Positions 32,501 to 42,100 of a DNA stretch of 64,000 bases are shown one piece after another. Position 1 is the first letter of the stretch. Every line of letters begins with the position of its first letter. A program made the position numbers and the translations under genes. The DNA lies in NCBI GenBank assembly GCA_947500435.1, contig CANMRV010000007.1, forward strand, positions 124,001 to 188,000, given 5' to 3'. Below the pieces are notes generated by a model. That model did no database searches. It was not told where the DNA came from and worked only from the letters and a program-made list of their open reading frames with translations. The stretch is from an uncultured Flavobacteriaceae bacterium (GTDB lineage Bacteria; Bacteroidota; Bacteroidia; Flavobacteriales; Flavobacteriaceae).

Positions 32501-33154
32501 TACGAACTCAAGTCCGTTTGTAGCATGGTTTTCTTCGGAGCGAGGTAAGCCTCGAACCATATCTACAGTAATCCAGCTACTTCCATTCCACGAAATTCTC
32601 GTAATAATTCCTGAATTGGTGTCAAGATTTGCATCTCCACTTGGGCCACCAATCCTGGCATCACTAGAGGTAACATAAATTATGGGATTGGTAGCTGTAC
32701 CTGCAACTGCGATACCCGTAGCTTCACGCTTAAAACAAGGTTCCTCCTCCCCCGGATCAAGGTCAGGGTCTAAAGTACAAACACTACCGTCATCATCATG
32801 ATTTAGAATGGACTTCACTACGGTAAGTTCTTCGGATGCTGTAACAATGTAGTCATCAACATCGTTTCGTTGCACCGTAAAAATGTCAACACTACCATCT
32901 ATACTTAATACATATAAACGACCATCCGGTCCAAACATCAGTGAGGTACCTTGATCGACGCCTCCGTTGCCATTGAAATTTAGGTTACTGGTGCCAAACG
33001 ATTGTGCATTACTCCAATTGACGGCCAATAGTGCCATCAAGAAAGTTAAAAGCAAAGCGCGAATCATATGAGCGCTCTTGAAGCTTAGTTTCTTGAATGT
33101 GGCAGCGCGTAAATTGGTCGCACCGGTATTATGATTGTGAAAACGATTTTTCAT
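23570..33154 (-). CDS. Giant secreted propeller/malectin/kelch protein with C-terminal dockerin
   Basis: 3,194 residues. A long N-terminus with a hydrophobic export segment (MIRALLLTFLMALLAVNWSNAQ, ~30-51). Then a glucose/sorbosone-dehydrogenase-like propeller (~52-600: LMFGPDGRLYVLSIDG, IFSAGYRNSYDLTVTQSG, GAVYITDNGANPGWGG), TSP3-like Asp-rich loops, a lectin-like domain, malectin 1 (~1030-1185), an Ig-like domain, malectin 2 (~1290-1470), kelch repeats (~1478-1790: GDKFYLFGGRE, NKFYIIAG, DKLYVAGGRQ, NELYVIGGE), malectin 3 (~1900-2075), a putative-Ig domain, a CBM-like domain, two tandem ~300-residue modules, a short Ig-like domain and a dockerin. No T9SS sorting domain is present, unlike its neighbours. 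It is 24 nt downstream of the cohesin-bearing gene, so the two are probably cotranscribed. Likely role: a glycan-binding, possibly sugar-oxidising secreted protein. Catalysis is not proven. Confidence 0.85.
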   Translation of the reverse strand: MKNRFHNHNTGATNLRAATFKKLSFKSAHMIRALLLTFLMALLAVNWSNAQSFGTSNLNFNGNGGVDQGTSLMFGPDGRLYVLSIDGSVDIFTVQRNDVDDYIVTASEELTVVKSILNHDDDGSVCTLDPDLDPGEEEPCFKREATGIAVAGTATNPIIYVTSSDARIGGPSGDANLDTNSGIITRISWNGSSWITVDMVRGLPRSEENHATNGLEFVNVNGTDFLIVSQGGHANAGAPSDNFAWTTEYALSAAVLSVNLTMLEGMSIQTDPNSGRSYIYDIPTLDDPTRANVGPEDPDAVGYTGIDVNDPFGGNDGLNQAMIVIGGPVQIFSAGYRNSYDLTVTQSGAVYITDNGANPGWGGLPDGEGTANVTNNYIAGEPGSSSPVNGEQVDNLDHLTMATNNIQTYSFGSFYGGHPVPVRANPVGAGLYTNPSANSTAGAIFRTLIYDPDESRGAGYTNDASIALPANWPPVPVSLADIRQGDWRGPGTPNPDGPDDILVTTWGNNTNGIDEYTASNFGGAMQGDLIAGKNGGVLRRVQLNPDGSLNNLINSFQTNLGGNALGITCNSDDDAFPGTIWVATFNGTIKIFEPQDFVLECLLPGEPGYLATADGDNDGYTNQDEIDNKLSSETVEDVICSNGNQPDDFDKSVGGILVSNLNDDDDDNDGVLDSNDAFQLGDPATSGNDAFDLPVNNTLLSDNPDLKGYLGLGFTGLMNNGSANPNWQNWLDVLDAGPNPNDILGGAVGAMTMQMTSGTADGASNTQEKGFQYGVNVDQTTGAFQVEGSLLSFTDPLQLYGSSAPADGELGLFIGDGTQSNFIKFVVTQNGIEAVQEINDVPQTPGLSTSIATGNRPQNSVVMRFSINAVNGEVTLQYSLDGGTFQTLGMIAAQGAILNAIQNSNTPLAVGLSGSSKTNGVELEGTWDYLNVSGDQPTVTQPLASINKFVDDPSETIDLNNYFDDDNGVANLTYSVENNTNAAIGAAIVNNILTLNYPSEPASSSITIRATDGDGLFTEQMFEVSVTNELVALYRVNSNGSSYTDADANQWIADNYFTGGSVFAKVGQAIENTTDDVLYEAERFGNFSYDFPLANGDYTVELHFAEIYFGLPGGGSAGGVGSRVFDVNIEGGPQELTNYDIVADVGPGAAVIKSFPVTVTDGTLNIVFTTVTNNAKVSAIAILGESGAQTPLIWDTTIADQVNSAGEVLDGSLVAVALGGDGNTAYSAVGLPLGVEIEPTNGNVFGTIDSNAYTNSPYTVTITADDSDTDSNDAISFDFVWTVTDPNSTDPVLYRINTGGALTASNDSSSTPWEEDQKSAAAGNPGGNAANGTPSPYVNSATQDLTFGAVLPPSFVNTTGYPEAIFATERYNSNPEPNNMQWSFPTGNGDFQVNLLFNENWAGENDNAGNHRIFDVEIESQNVLNDYRPSFDGTQTNIAKVESFQVNVSDGVLNIDFIQINQNPAIKGIEIVSAQPPVSDEWTAQTDDENYTARHECSFVQAGDKFYLFGGRENPADLDVYDYQSKTWSTIGASAPDDFNHFQAVEHNGLIWVIGAFKNNIFPNEAPADFVWAYNPATDKWIQGPAIPTARKRGSSGLVVYNNKFYIIAGNTIGHNGGFVPWFDEFDPATGVWTTLDNAPIARDHFHAGVIGDKLYVAGGRQSGPAPDDVFEPLVPQVDVYDFTAGTWSTLPAGQNIPTPRAAASVAVFQNELYVIGGEVGDDLQGNPIDDALKTTESFNPSNGTWTTRADLITERHGTQAIVSGDGIHLTAGSNTKGGAGTMKDMEFLGNDNPSGEALTAGQLTIPNSVSVPAGGTQMITLNHNSGNTAIIITSIQIGGADSSEFNILSNSGFSLLNPGETLDVLIDHTGSEEGSNASLVVAYDNGSIASAPIISGASGNVLFRVNSGGALITDAEGDFEADQSAASAGGSATTGTPSPYINVTPPAADNTFGSTAALVENNTGYPDEVFQTERWSDAANPNNMQWSFLTGDGTFQVNLLFNENWADENNNATNNRIFDVEIENDLVLDDYRPSGDGTDVNVAKVESFQVVVSDGTLNINFLKGNQNPSIKGIEILSVAPTTSDGPIVTNPGAQVGVEGDVVNLPIIAVDGSDPTCGPLTYSAENLPANVTIDENTGVISGTLLAGTGSGTAGAFIEENGIVVIEMESTDNLPGSWVNAENATSPNIVDAGNATGGDFIVWEGSQFLASPGNGLISYPIEITTTGTYKFQWRTQVGNGTNFTDHNDTWLKIEGDAFYGEKGASIVCPKGFNGSSNDCSGNAPNGAGGNGWFKVFSSSSSTSWTWTTFTSDNDSHQIFARFDTPGTYNILISARSSSHLVDRMVLSHVSAFSGNPQSTSLPESERAVGAVLGASEDSPYDVVVTVTDACDPQVSSEIEFTWNVTATEVGNPAATIAVNSGDGITASTFGNNSFVISNTGDDDIVNITINTTTGFMKDIVFDPVGTAGDSVAKCLTSGSGSSPSAVGLNATADNSGQDDCVDVFTQFHNGVNNEEGYDILSLDFTDFNQGETFNFGIDIDPTTIKGDVTSGDAGSVSGFELIGATVSIEFASGLVYKTSLFDEGTLGGSDAILNADSNALVAPSILVDGLSTSRLVTDANQLIEVSGQPNASITLLRVDARLYLDQGNPSEGFDIDLFEANQAMAKQLYSVILDATGKANIPVSLTQTTGAPATPDGGLNHFIAVTNGVGGVNSIASNVIVLEYDPNAIIGPAVLVEISPDADLDTSTFGSESFQITNNSTGGLQITNVSIDLSTGLLPDMVFDPIGAGGDATAKCFDANSGAVEVGLVVPADPCTTPFSQPRFGGYDVMSIDFTEFDPGETFTFATDVDPNSIKDVPGAGAAGSVSGFELIGATVTITFNDNSTITSSIYEDGSLGGGQTIVALQAPSAPSISVVGSGTGPATVNDLNQTVTVTGTPGDVVSVMLMDSRLYIASNDDPFNVLDPTYYANEAMAKSLYTGLIGQGGTVDIPVVLLETVFGNGTPQGGLNQIVAVSSNGAYTTDKQVSSTSNVVTLLYDPNAVTNSDISISASLQSRTNQSGIYTVKLYEVGAAVPAYDLTSTADANGAMIVNDIAPGTYELALKYPNSLQVVQTITVVAGTNTIDMGELPMGDANNDNVVSLADFGILSSSFTLSEGQPGYNASADFSGDGVISLGDFGVLSSNFTVFGQEPSGL
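23573..23767 (-). other. Type I-like dockerin domain (residues 3130-3194)
   Basis: Two Ca-binding F-hand loops, DANNDNVVSLAD and DFSGDGVISLGD, each with Asp/Asn/Ser at positions 1, 3, 5, 9 and Asp at 12, each followed by FGILSSSF/FGVLSSNF helices. The internal two-fold symmetry and C-terminal position are typical of dockerins. Confidence 0.85.
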
Positions 33155-33178
33155 TTTTCTTACTTTAATATGGGACGA

Positions 33179-36100
33179 TTATCTTTTTATTGCCATTTGC
33201 TGTTGTAACTCACCTCCGTTGACATCTTTTGTTCTCACAAAGTAGATTCCGGAAGGCAAATCTTGAACCTGCAGCTGCCTGCTGTAGACCTCTTCCACAG
33301 AGCCACCTTTATAGGTTTTGACCAACCTACCCATCACATCGTACACAAAAACATTGCTCACCTTCATAGGTTTATCGAAAAGAATGGTTATCACTTCGTC
33401 AGCTGGGTTCGGAGAGATTGTCATTTCACTCACCCTTTTCAGGAAGAATGATGGTCCGTTATCAATTAGCTGAAAATTAATTGTAAGTGCTATGCCAGTT
33501 GCTCCTCCAAGACCATTCAAAGAATATGGAGTTGCTGATACGGCGTATCCGCCAGCGATAAATTCATTTCCAATATAGTCGGGACCTATGTTTCCAAACA
33601 GCGCATAAGGTGCTACATTCTCAGTCCAGCCCCAAGTTTGGGCTCCATTTAACGTCATCCTCACACTTTCAACATCGTCCGTTGTATTCGCCCTTATATC
33701 AAGATTCAAACTTGGAGGAAGATCGTCAATATCAATTTCCATACCATCGGTAAGCGTTAATATGTCCGTATCGTCATCTGCATTTATCAAGGTAAAACTG
33801 ATTACAGAAAGCTCGGTATTTACGCCTGTCACCTTAATGCTTTTAGAAGCACTGCCATCACAGCCTGTAACAGTGTCTGTATAGGAATATGTTATTGTAT
33901 AAGTGCCAACACCAATTGCGGGATTAAATATACCATCAGTTACACCTTCTCCACTATACGTACCTCCAGCAGGTAATCCGCCTGAGAGATTGAACGGTGC
34001 ATCAGTATCCATCACATCTGCTAGATTAGCTAATGTTACAATTGGACCATCAGGATCACTCAAAGTAGTTGTAACAGTATCTTCACAACCATTGGCATCA
34101 GTGACAGTTACCGAATAAGTTCCTGCCTCAAGTCCAGTGGCTGTTGAAGATTGCAATGAACCGCTATGGCTCCAATCATAACTTAAAGGTAAAGCTGCAT
34201 TAGATACAGTAACAGTAATAGCACCATTTGAACCACCACATTGCGTAGGATTGTTTTTATTGCTATCGCTTATCTGTGCACTGAAATTAAAGCAGACAGG
34301 ATCCACATCAACCACCGAGAAATTTACCGTAATTGTCGGCCCAGTAACTGGGTCAGCCACTAAGGTATACTCTCCAACAGGGAAAGGTTTTCCTTGAATG
34401 TTAATACCAATATCTCCAAATAAAGAGTGTGGTGATGGACCTTCACTTCTTCTTTCGTTAAGTGGACCGGTCAATACGAAAAAGACACCATTCGGATTGA
34501 AATCCGTATTGAAGATTACACCTAAAGGCGTTTCTCCTATTTCACTTTTTTGAATCACCATGCCATCAACCAAATCAAAAAGAGGTGTATCAGTTGTAGC
34601 ATCCAAAACTATTAGTTCAGAGCTGCCAACAGCTGTTGAAACAACTCTTAGCGTTCTAATAGCCGTTCCTGTACAACCTGTCGTAGGGCTTGTATAACTA
34701 TAGGTAATAGCATATGTACCGGCACCCATCGACGGGTTGAAAGTACCATTATTACTAACTCCCAATCCACTATAAGAACCACCTGCAGGAGAACCTCCAC
34801 TCAATGCAAATGCGGCATCTGTATCTAAAACATCAGAGAACGGAGATAAAGTAACCGCTGGATTCCCGGGGTCGGTTATAGTCCTTGTCAAGGTCTGGAA
34901 ACATCCATTGGCATCGGTAACTGTGACCGAATAGCTTCCGGCGGAAAGACCAGTAGCCAATGCCGTATCTAAATTGCTATCATGACTCCAATCGTAACTT
35001 AGGGGTAACTCAGCATTCGATACAGTAACGGCAATATCGCCATTTGAACCACCACATTGTGAAGGATTATTCCAATCACTTATCTGAGCGCTGAAATTCT
35101 CGCATTCTGGATCTACATCTACAACAGAGAAATTTACGGTAATTGTCGGTCCAATTAGAGGGTTAGCGACTAAGCTATACTCCCCTATTGGGAATGGTTT
35201 CCCTTGAATATTAACGCCTATATCACCAAACAATGAATATGGTGGTGATGGGCCTTCAATTCTCCTTTCGTTAACTGGTCCAGTAAGAATAAATGATACC
35301 CTTCCTGGATTAAAATCAGCATTAAAAATAACTCCTAGCGGAATTTCTCCAATTTCACTTTTTTGTATAACCAATCCATCCACTAAATCAAAAAGTGGTG
35401 TGTCGGTTCTGGCATCCAGAATGGTTAATTCTGTATCACCAACAGTCCCAGATTCTACCGTTACCGTGAAGCTGCAGGTCATGATATTATCTGATGCATC
35501 TGTAACTTGAAAAGTATTGGTAGTGGTACCAGCTGGGAATGGAGATCCGCTTGCTAAACCAGCAATCTGCACTATTGTCGCACCAGGGCAGTTGTCATCA
35601 AATGTTGGAGCTAAATAGTCCACATTTGCAAAACTGTTCCCCATGGTCGCTTGCACGGTGATGTCGGAAACACAACTAATGGTTGGCAGCTCATTATCAT
35701 TTACGGTTACAACAAAACTACAATTGGACTCAACTCCATTATCGCCTAATGCTTGGTATGATACCGTAGTATTTCCAATTGGGAACATTGAACCGCTCGC
35801 AAATCCTGCCGTCATCGTAAGATTACCATCTGATGTAACAGTGTATGTAACTACTGCTCCACATTCCCCTGCGTCATTGCTTACAACAATATCGATTGGG
35901 CACGAAATTTCCGGTGGTGTAGTATCTTCAAAAATGGTAAATGTCCAGCCATTGGCAAGTATCCCGCCAAAAGGATTTCCTGATAAATCTTCAAGAGCGG
36001 TATTTGGTATTTCAATACTATACTCATGACCAGCCACAAATGGTTGCATTGGATCAATAATTATAGTACTTCCCACGAAACTGATTGGACCACCCGATGC

Positions 36101-39100
36101 TTGAGAAAGTGTCCCAAAAGTAGTCATATCATCCAAATCGGTAATTGTAATTACCCCTCCTGAAGCCCATTGCATAGGCTCGCTGAAAGTAGCGGTTGGC
36201 ATTGGTACTTCATTAACATCTTCTGCATCGTCTACTGGATTCAATGAAACCAAAGTAGGTGCCGTTGTGTCTTCTTCAATCGTTACGGTAACTGTCCATT
36301 GCTGTTGTGTTCCATCTTCAGCAGTAACTGTATAATTTACAGGACTGCTAAAGTCTTGTGCAACTCCAGTATTTGGAGAAACATTAGCCAATGAAGAAAC
36401 TTGAATACTTGGAGCTAATGCAGAAACATTAGTTCCTATTTCTACAGTAAGGTTTACTGTTTTCGCAGTACCATCTATCATTTCATTACCTACTTGACCA
36501 GGTACTGAAAAAGCAACAATGTCATTTGACATTGATTGCGCCATGGTAAGTGTTATGGCCTGCATGCATGTATCCAAATTACCAGAAGCATCCATAGCTG
36601 TCCATTGAATCATGGTTTGACCTATTGGGAATGGATCGTCAAGACCTAAAGCCGCATTATCACTTCTTACGAAGGTCGGTACGATTGCATTATCGCAATT
36701 ATCAGTGGCAGTAGCTGGACTAATCTGTAAAACCTGTGGGCCGTTTACGACCATGCTAACATTGGTTGAACAAGTGATTTCCGGACTGACTTCATCAACC
36801 ACAGTCACCGTAGCATTACAAGTACTCACAAGTCCGTTGTTATCGGTTACCGTCAACATTACTGAGTTATCCCCAAGATCTGCGCAGGTAAATGAATCTA
36901 TATTAATTGCTAAACTTCCTATTCCGGAAATGTCGTTTGAACCATTGTCGATTTCAGCTGCGGTAATTGAAGCATTGCCAGAAGCATTCAATAGCACAGT
37001 TACATTTTGGCATATAGCTGTTGGTGGTGTAGTATCATCCTCCTCAGTAACAACCACTCCTATTGAAGTGCCTTCACAACCATTTGCATCGATTACCGTT
37101 ACCGTATAGGTGCCGGCCAATGCTGTTATGGTTTGCGTAGTTTCATTCCCTGGAGACCATAAATAGGAAGCAAATCCTGCTCCGGCATCTAGTGTAGTTC
37201 CACCTGAACCTTCTAAATAGGTCAGCGATCCTGAAATAATTGGTGTTGGACCAATAGGATCTAGTAAAGTAACCGTATCAATCGCTTCACAATTCGTAGA
37301 ACCTACTTGACGTACTACTATATTATAAGTTCCTGCAGCTAATCCTGTAAAACTGCCACCATTGGATTCGAAATTATCTCCATTATCAATACTGTATTCC
37401 AAGTTTGTTCCAGTAGCTACAATATCGATTGCTCCGTCTGTTCCATCACAAATAGTTGGATTGGTTGGATTACTATTAGTTATTTCGGTAGAACAAACTG
37501 TGAAGTTAACAACATCTTTCGCTCCAGAGTTTTCGTACTCCACATGCAAGGTCTCTGCTGCAACTATTACTACCGTATTAGGGCCCTCAACAATTCCATC
37601 ATCGGATGTCAAATCCCAAAACAATTGACCAATATTCGAAGCTGTTGAAATCCGCTCGGTGGGAACAAGATTATCAAGATCGGCCGGGTTCACATATAAA
37701 TGAAAGTGTTCATCGTAAGGGTTTACCAACAACATGTTCTGAGCAGTCCATGCAACTTGTACGTCAGTGGAGGTAAAAACCGCACCGTCTAACGCCGGGT
37801 TGAAATCAACCAGAGGTTCTGCAACGTTAATTGTAACACTCTCCGTTACAGTATTGCCGCCACTATCTGTTACCGATGCTATCAGTTCATGCGTACCTGG
37901 TACAAACAACTCGTCTGTAAAAGAACCACCAGTACCTGCGAAATTAGGCTCTGTAGGCGAGCTCCAGCTTATCGTTGACGTTAAAACGGTATCATCATCC
38001 TCTTCATCAGTAGCGGTTGCTGTAAACGTGGTAGACTCATTTCTTGATATTATATCATTACTTTCTGGTGTAACAATATTTAGTGAAGGAGGTGTATCGA
38101 CAACTTCGGTAAATTCGAATTGCGTAATATTCATACCACCAGAAAAATCAAAACGCAACGTTTGAACCCCTGGGTTCGTAAATGTTAGCTCAGTCGTATA
38201 ATCGGCGAAAGAATTCCATCCATTTTGAACGACGGTGACCGTACCTAAACTTATGAAGCCAGATCCATTTTCTTCTAAAATCGTTAATAGACCACTATTG
38301 TTAATTCCCTTAGATGCGTTTACTTTGAATTCGTAAGTGCCAGCAGCAGGTACATCAATTAAGTATTCTACAAACTCCCCTGGGCCAATCCAACCAATAT
38401 TTCCGGCGTTCTCTATAGTTACCGTAAAAGGTGCTAGTGCTTCGGAAGTATACCAAGGTAATGGGTCAGCAAATGTTCTTGCTAAAATTACACCTGGAAT
38501 TTCTTGAGCCACATCAATAGTAAATCTACTTTCAACAGCGGGGTTTTCACCATCATCAGCAGTCACCCGTGCTTCGTACGAACGGCCATCGGTGTTATCG
38601 GTAATCCATGTCAACGTATATAATCCTGCTCCTGAGGTAGTAAACGTATAATCAGTATCCGGAACTACCGCTGCTGGAGTAAATGGATTATTTGTACCTC
38701 CTGGTTCGCTCTTGTCATAAACTATAATAGATACTGTAGGTTCGGTGTCTCCATCATCATCTACCTGAACGTCTACATTTACCGTGTCACCCTCTGCAAC
38801 TTCAATATCTGAGATTGCAGCTATTGTCGGTGGAAAGTTTGCCGGCCCCTGGAAGGTGAAATTGAAATAATCGATGTTGAACATGTACTGGGGGGATGCA
38901 AAGTCAAAACGTAATGTTTGCATGCCTGCATTAAGGTTTATTGTTACCGATTGGGTATCAAAATCCCCAAAACCTCCTGTACCTGTGGCAACGAAAGTCC
39001 CTATTAAACTTCCATCCGAGGATATTTGCATTGTCTTATTGGTAGAAGTTCCTAAAGCTTCTGGAACTCCCAAAATAAAATCTACCTGGTATGAGCCAGC

Positions 39101-42100
39101 GGTTTCAACGTCGATTTCATACACTGCAAAGTCCCCAGTCCCTGTATAGCCTATAACAAAACCAGTGCCGTCAGTTTCGACACCTATTCCGTCACCACCA
39201 CCAGTGTTGCCTTGATTGTCATAAGACTCTGCTTCTACTTTCGTAGTTCCTAGTTCAGTAATAACTTGCTTTGTATCATTTACAGTCAGCGCCAATTGCT
39301 TTACAACAGCATTTCCTCCTGCGTCAACAGCTTGGACAGAAATGGTATAAATTCCATTGCCATCGCCATCCGAACCACCATCTCCAAAAGTCGGATTAAA
39401 GGTTAAAGTAGATGTATATTCCCCGGAAATATCAGTGTTCACGGTCTCTACCAAAAATGCGCTAGCATCAAAAGGATAGGGTTCAACTCCAATTCCTGAA
39501 TTATTATTTTGAAGATTCGTTGGTTCATTTGATACTGAAGTAATAGATACTGTAAGGGCATCACCATCAACATCAGTAATCGATAAGGGAACATTTAAAG
39601 AACCGCCTTCGAATATTGTCGCTGTATCATCTAAATTTATTTCAGGAGCAAAACCTGCAGTTGGGGTAAATTCAAATTCCTTTACGTTTGCACCACTATT
39701 AAAATCAAGTCGAATCTTTTGTACACCGGCATTGGCAAAAGTTACTGTTGTAGTTCGATCAAAATAATTCTGCCATCTATCTGGAGTAGGACTCTGCGGG
39801 ATTGATACTGTTCCAATCGAACTAAATCCGTTATTATCTTCAGAGACGGTTACCGTGGTAGCTCCCCCACTTCCCTTTGCAGCATTAATTCTCAATTCGT
39901 AGCTGCCTGCAGTAGGTATTTCAATAAAGTATTCCACAAAATCCCCCGCATCAATATACCCGAGATTTTGCGCGGCATTAGCCTCAATAGCAACGGTAAA
40001 AGGTGATACTGGACTAGGACCATACCAAGGAAGCGGATTGCTAAAGGTTCTCCCAGGAATAATTTCAGTAATATTTTGAGCCACGTCAATATTAAACCTT
40101 GATTCTACTGGAGAATTTACACCGTCATTGGCGATCACTCTAGCTTCATATGAACGACCGTCGGTATTGTCTGTTTCCCAGATCAGGGTATAACTTCCTC
40201 CTCCGTTATTAGTAAAATCATAATCAGCAGCGGGTACTTCAGTTAAAGGTGTAAAGGGATTGTTAGTTCCACCAGCGCTTTTATCATAAATAGCTATCGT
40301 TGCTGCTGGATTCGTATCATCAGTTACAACAATAGGTATCGACAAAACATCTCCTTCCTTTACTACTACATCATCAATATCAGCAATAGTTGGTGGGGTA
40401 TTTGGAGGACTTAGGAATTCGACATCAAAATAATCCATGTTGAATAAAAATCCACTTCCGCCGGTCCAATCGAACCTCAATGTCTGAGCACCGGCCGCAA
40501 GATTCACATTTATTGTTTGAACGACATAATTCGCATAATTACCCGTTCCAACCATAGTAAAGGTTGTACTACCGCCAGCACTGGACGAAATATCCATAGT
40601 TTTTGCAGTTGCGACACCATTAGCACCAGGGTCGGAAACAAACATCTTAAACTCATAAAGACCAGCTGTTTCGACATCAATTTCATACGCTACAAAATCT
40701 CCTACGTGACTATATCCGATATTTACAAAACCTAATGGGTCAATCTCTACACCAATTCCATTGCTCCCTGTACCAGTATTTGCCGGGCCTTGATTATCAA
40801 AAGATTCGGCTTCAATACGAGTTATGCCTGTACCACCTATGAATTGTGAGATATCATTGACCGTCAAGGCTAGATCTTGGCTAATACTATTTCCATCTTC
40901 ATCGTCAACGGTCACTGTTATCGTATAAGTCCCATTTCCATCATTATCGGCTCCCCCACCATCACCAAAAACAGGAGATAAGTCTAAACTGGAAGAGTAA
41001 CTACCAGGGGAAGCGGTGATATTGGTTATAGAAAGAAACTCTTCCGCATCAATTGGATATGGATCTGTTTGTTTCCCTTGATTTGTGGTCTGCAATAACT
41101 GTGGTTCAGTAGAAATTGAACTGTAGCTGACAGTTAAATCATCACCATCCGCATCTGTTATTGAGAGCGGAATGCTAAGATTTCCTTGCTCGTCAACCGT
41201 CGCTGTCGCCGCTAAAGTTATTTCAGGCACGGTTTGAACAGGAATCAAGTTAAAAGAGGCACTTATTGCCGTATTCGCTTGAACATTTGTAACCTCATAG
41301 GTAAAAGCGTCGCCCGAAGCAATCAGATCAGCCGTTACATCTGTAGTACCTAAAACTACATTAGCCACCTCATAGCCTGTATTAGGAGTTATGGTAAATA
41401 CTTGACTTCCCCCTGCGGCAACCGTAGCTGTAGGAGGTGAAATATCTCCATTCCCATCAGAGGAGGCAGTAATGGTATAATCAACGATTATCACTTCTTC
41501 TGCCACAGTCCAAGTAAAATTTTGACTTGTACTCAAATTTGGAACGCCGTCATCAGTGGCTGTTATGGTCACCGGATATACTCCCGTACTATTCATCCCG
41601 GCCATTGAAGCACCTACAGCTATTGTTCCAGAAATTAATCCTGTATTTTGATCAATAGTAAGCCCTGCTGGAAGACCTGTTCCGGTATAAGTAATCGTAT
41701 TTAATTCATTATCCGTGGCAGCAACTGGCAGAGATACAACATCCAATTCATCATTATTTTGATCAGCAATATTAGCATCATTAAAAACGGGTGCCGTATT
41801 TGCGTTCGCAATTGTAACTGGAATTGAAGGTGTTGCACCGAGAATTGACTGAAAGGTACCGTCTATTATATCGGTATCAACAATTCCAACAACATAGTCA
41901 ATATTAGTCAACGGTGTATTTTGCAATGAATTAAAAACTATTTCTACGAAAGGAAAGTTAGGATCTACAGTAACTCCAAAATTTCCAGCAGCGTAAAACA
42001 GAGTACCATTATCATTATCAAACAAAGGTTTCGTTGCACTTGTAATGTTTTGAGGCAGCAAGTTCCCTGTTGCGCTAGTAACCGACACTACTTCCAAAAA

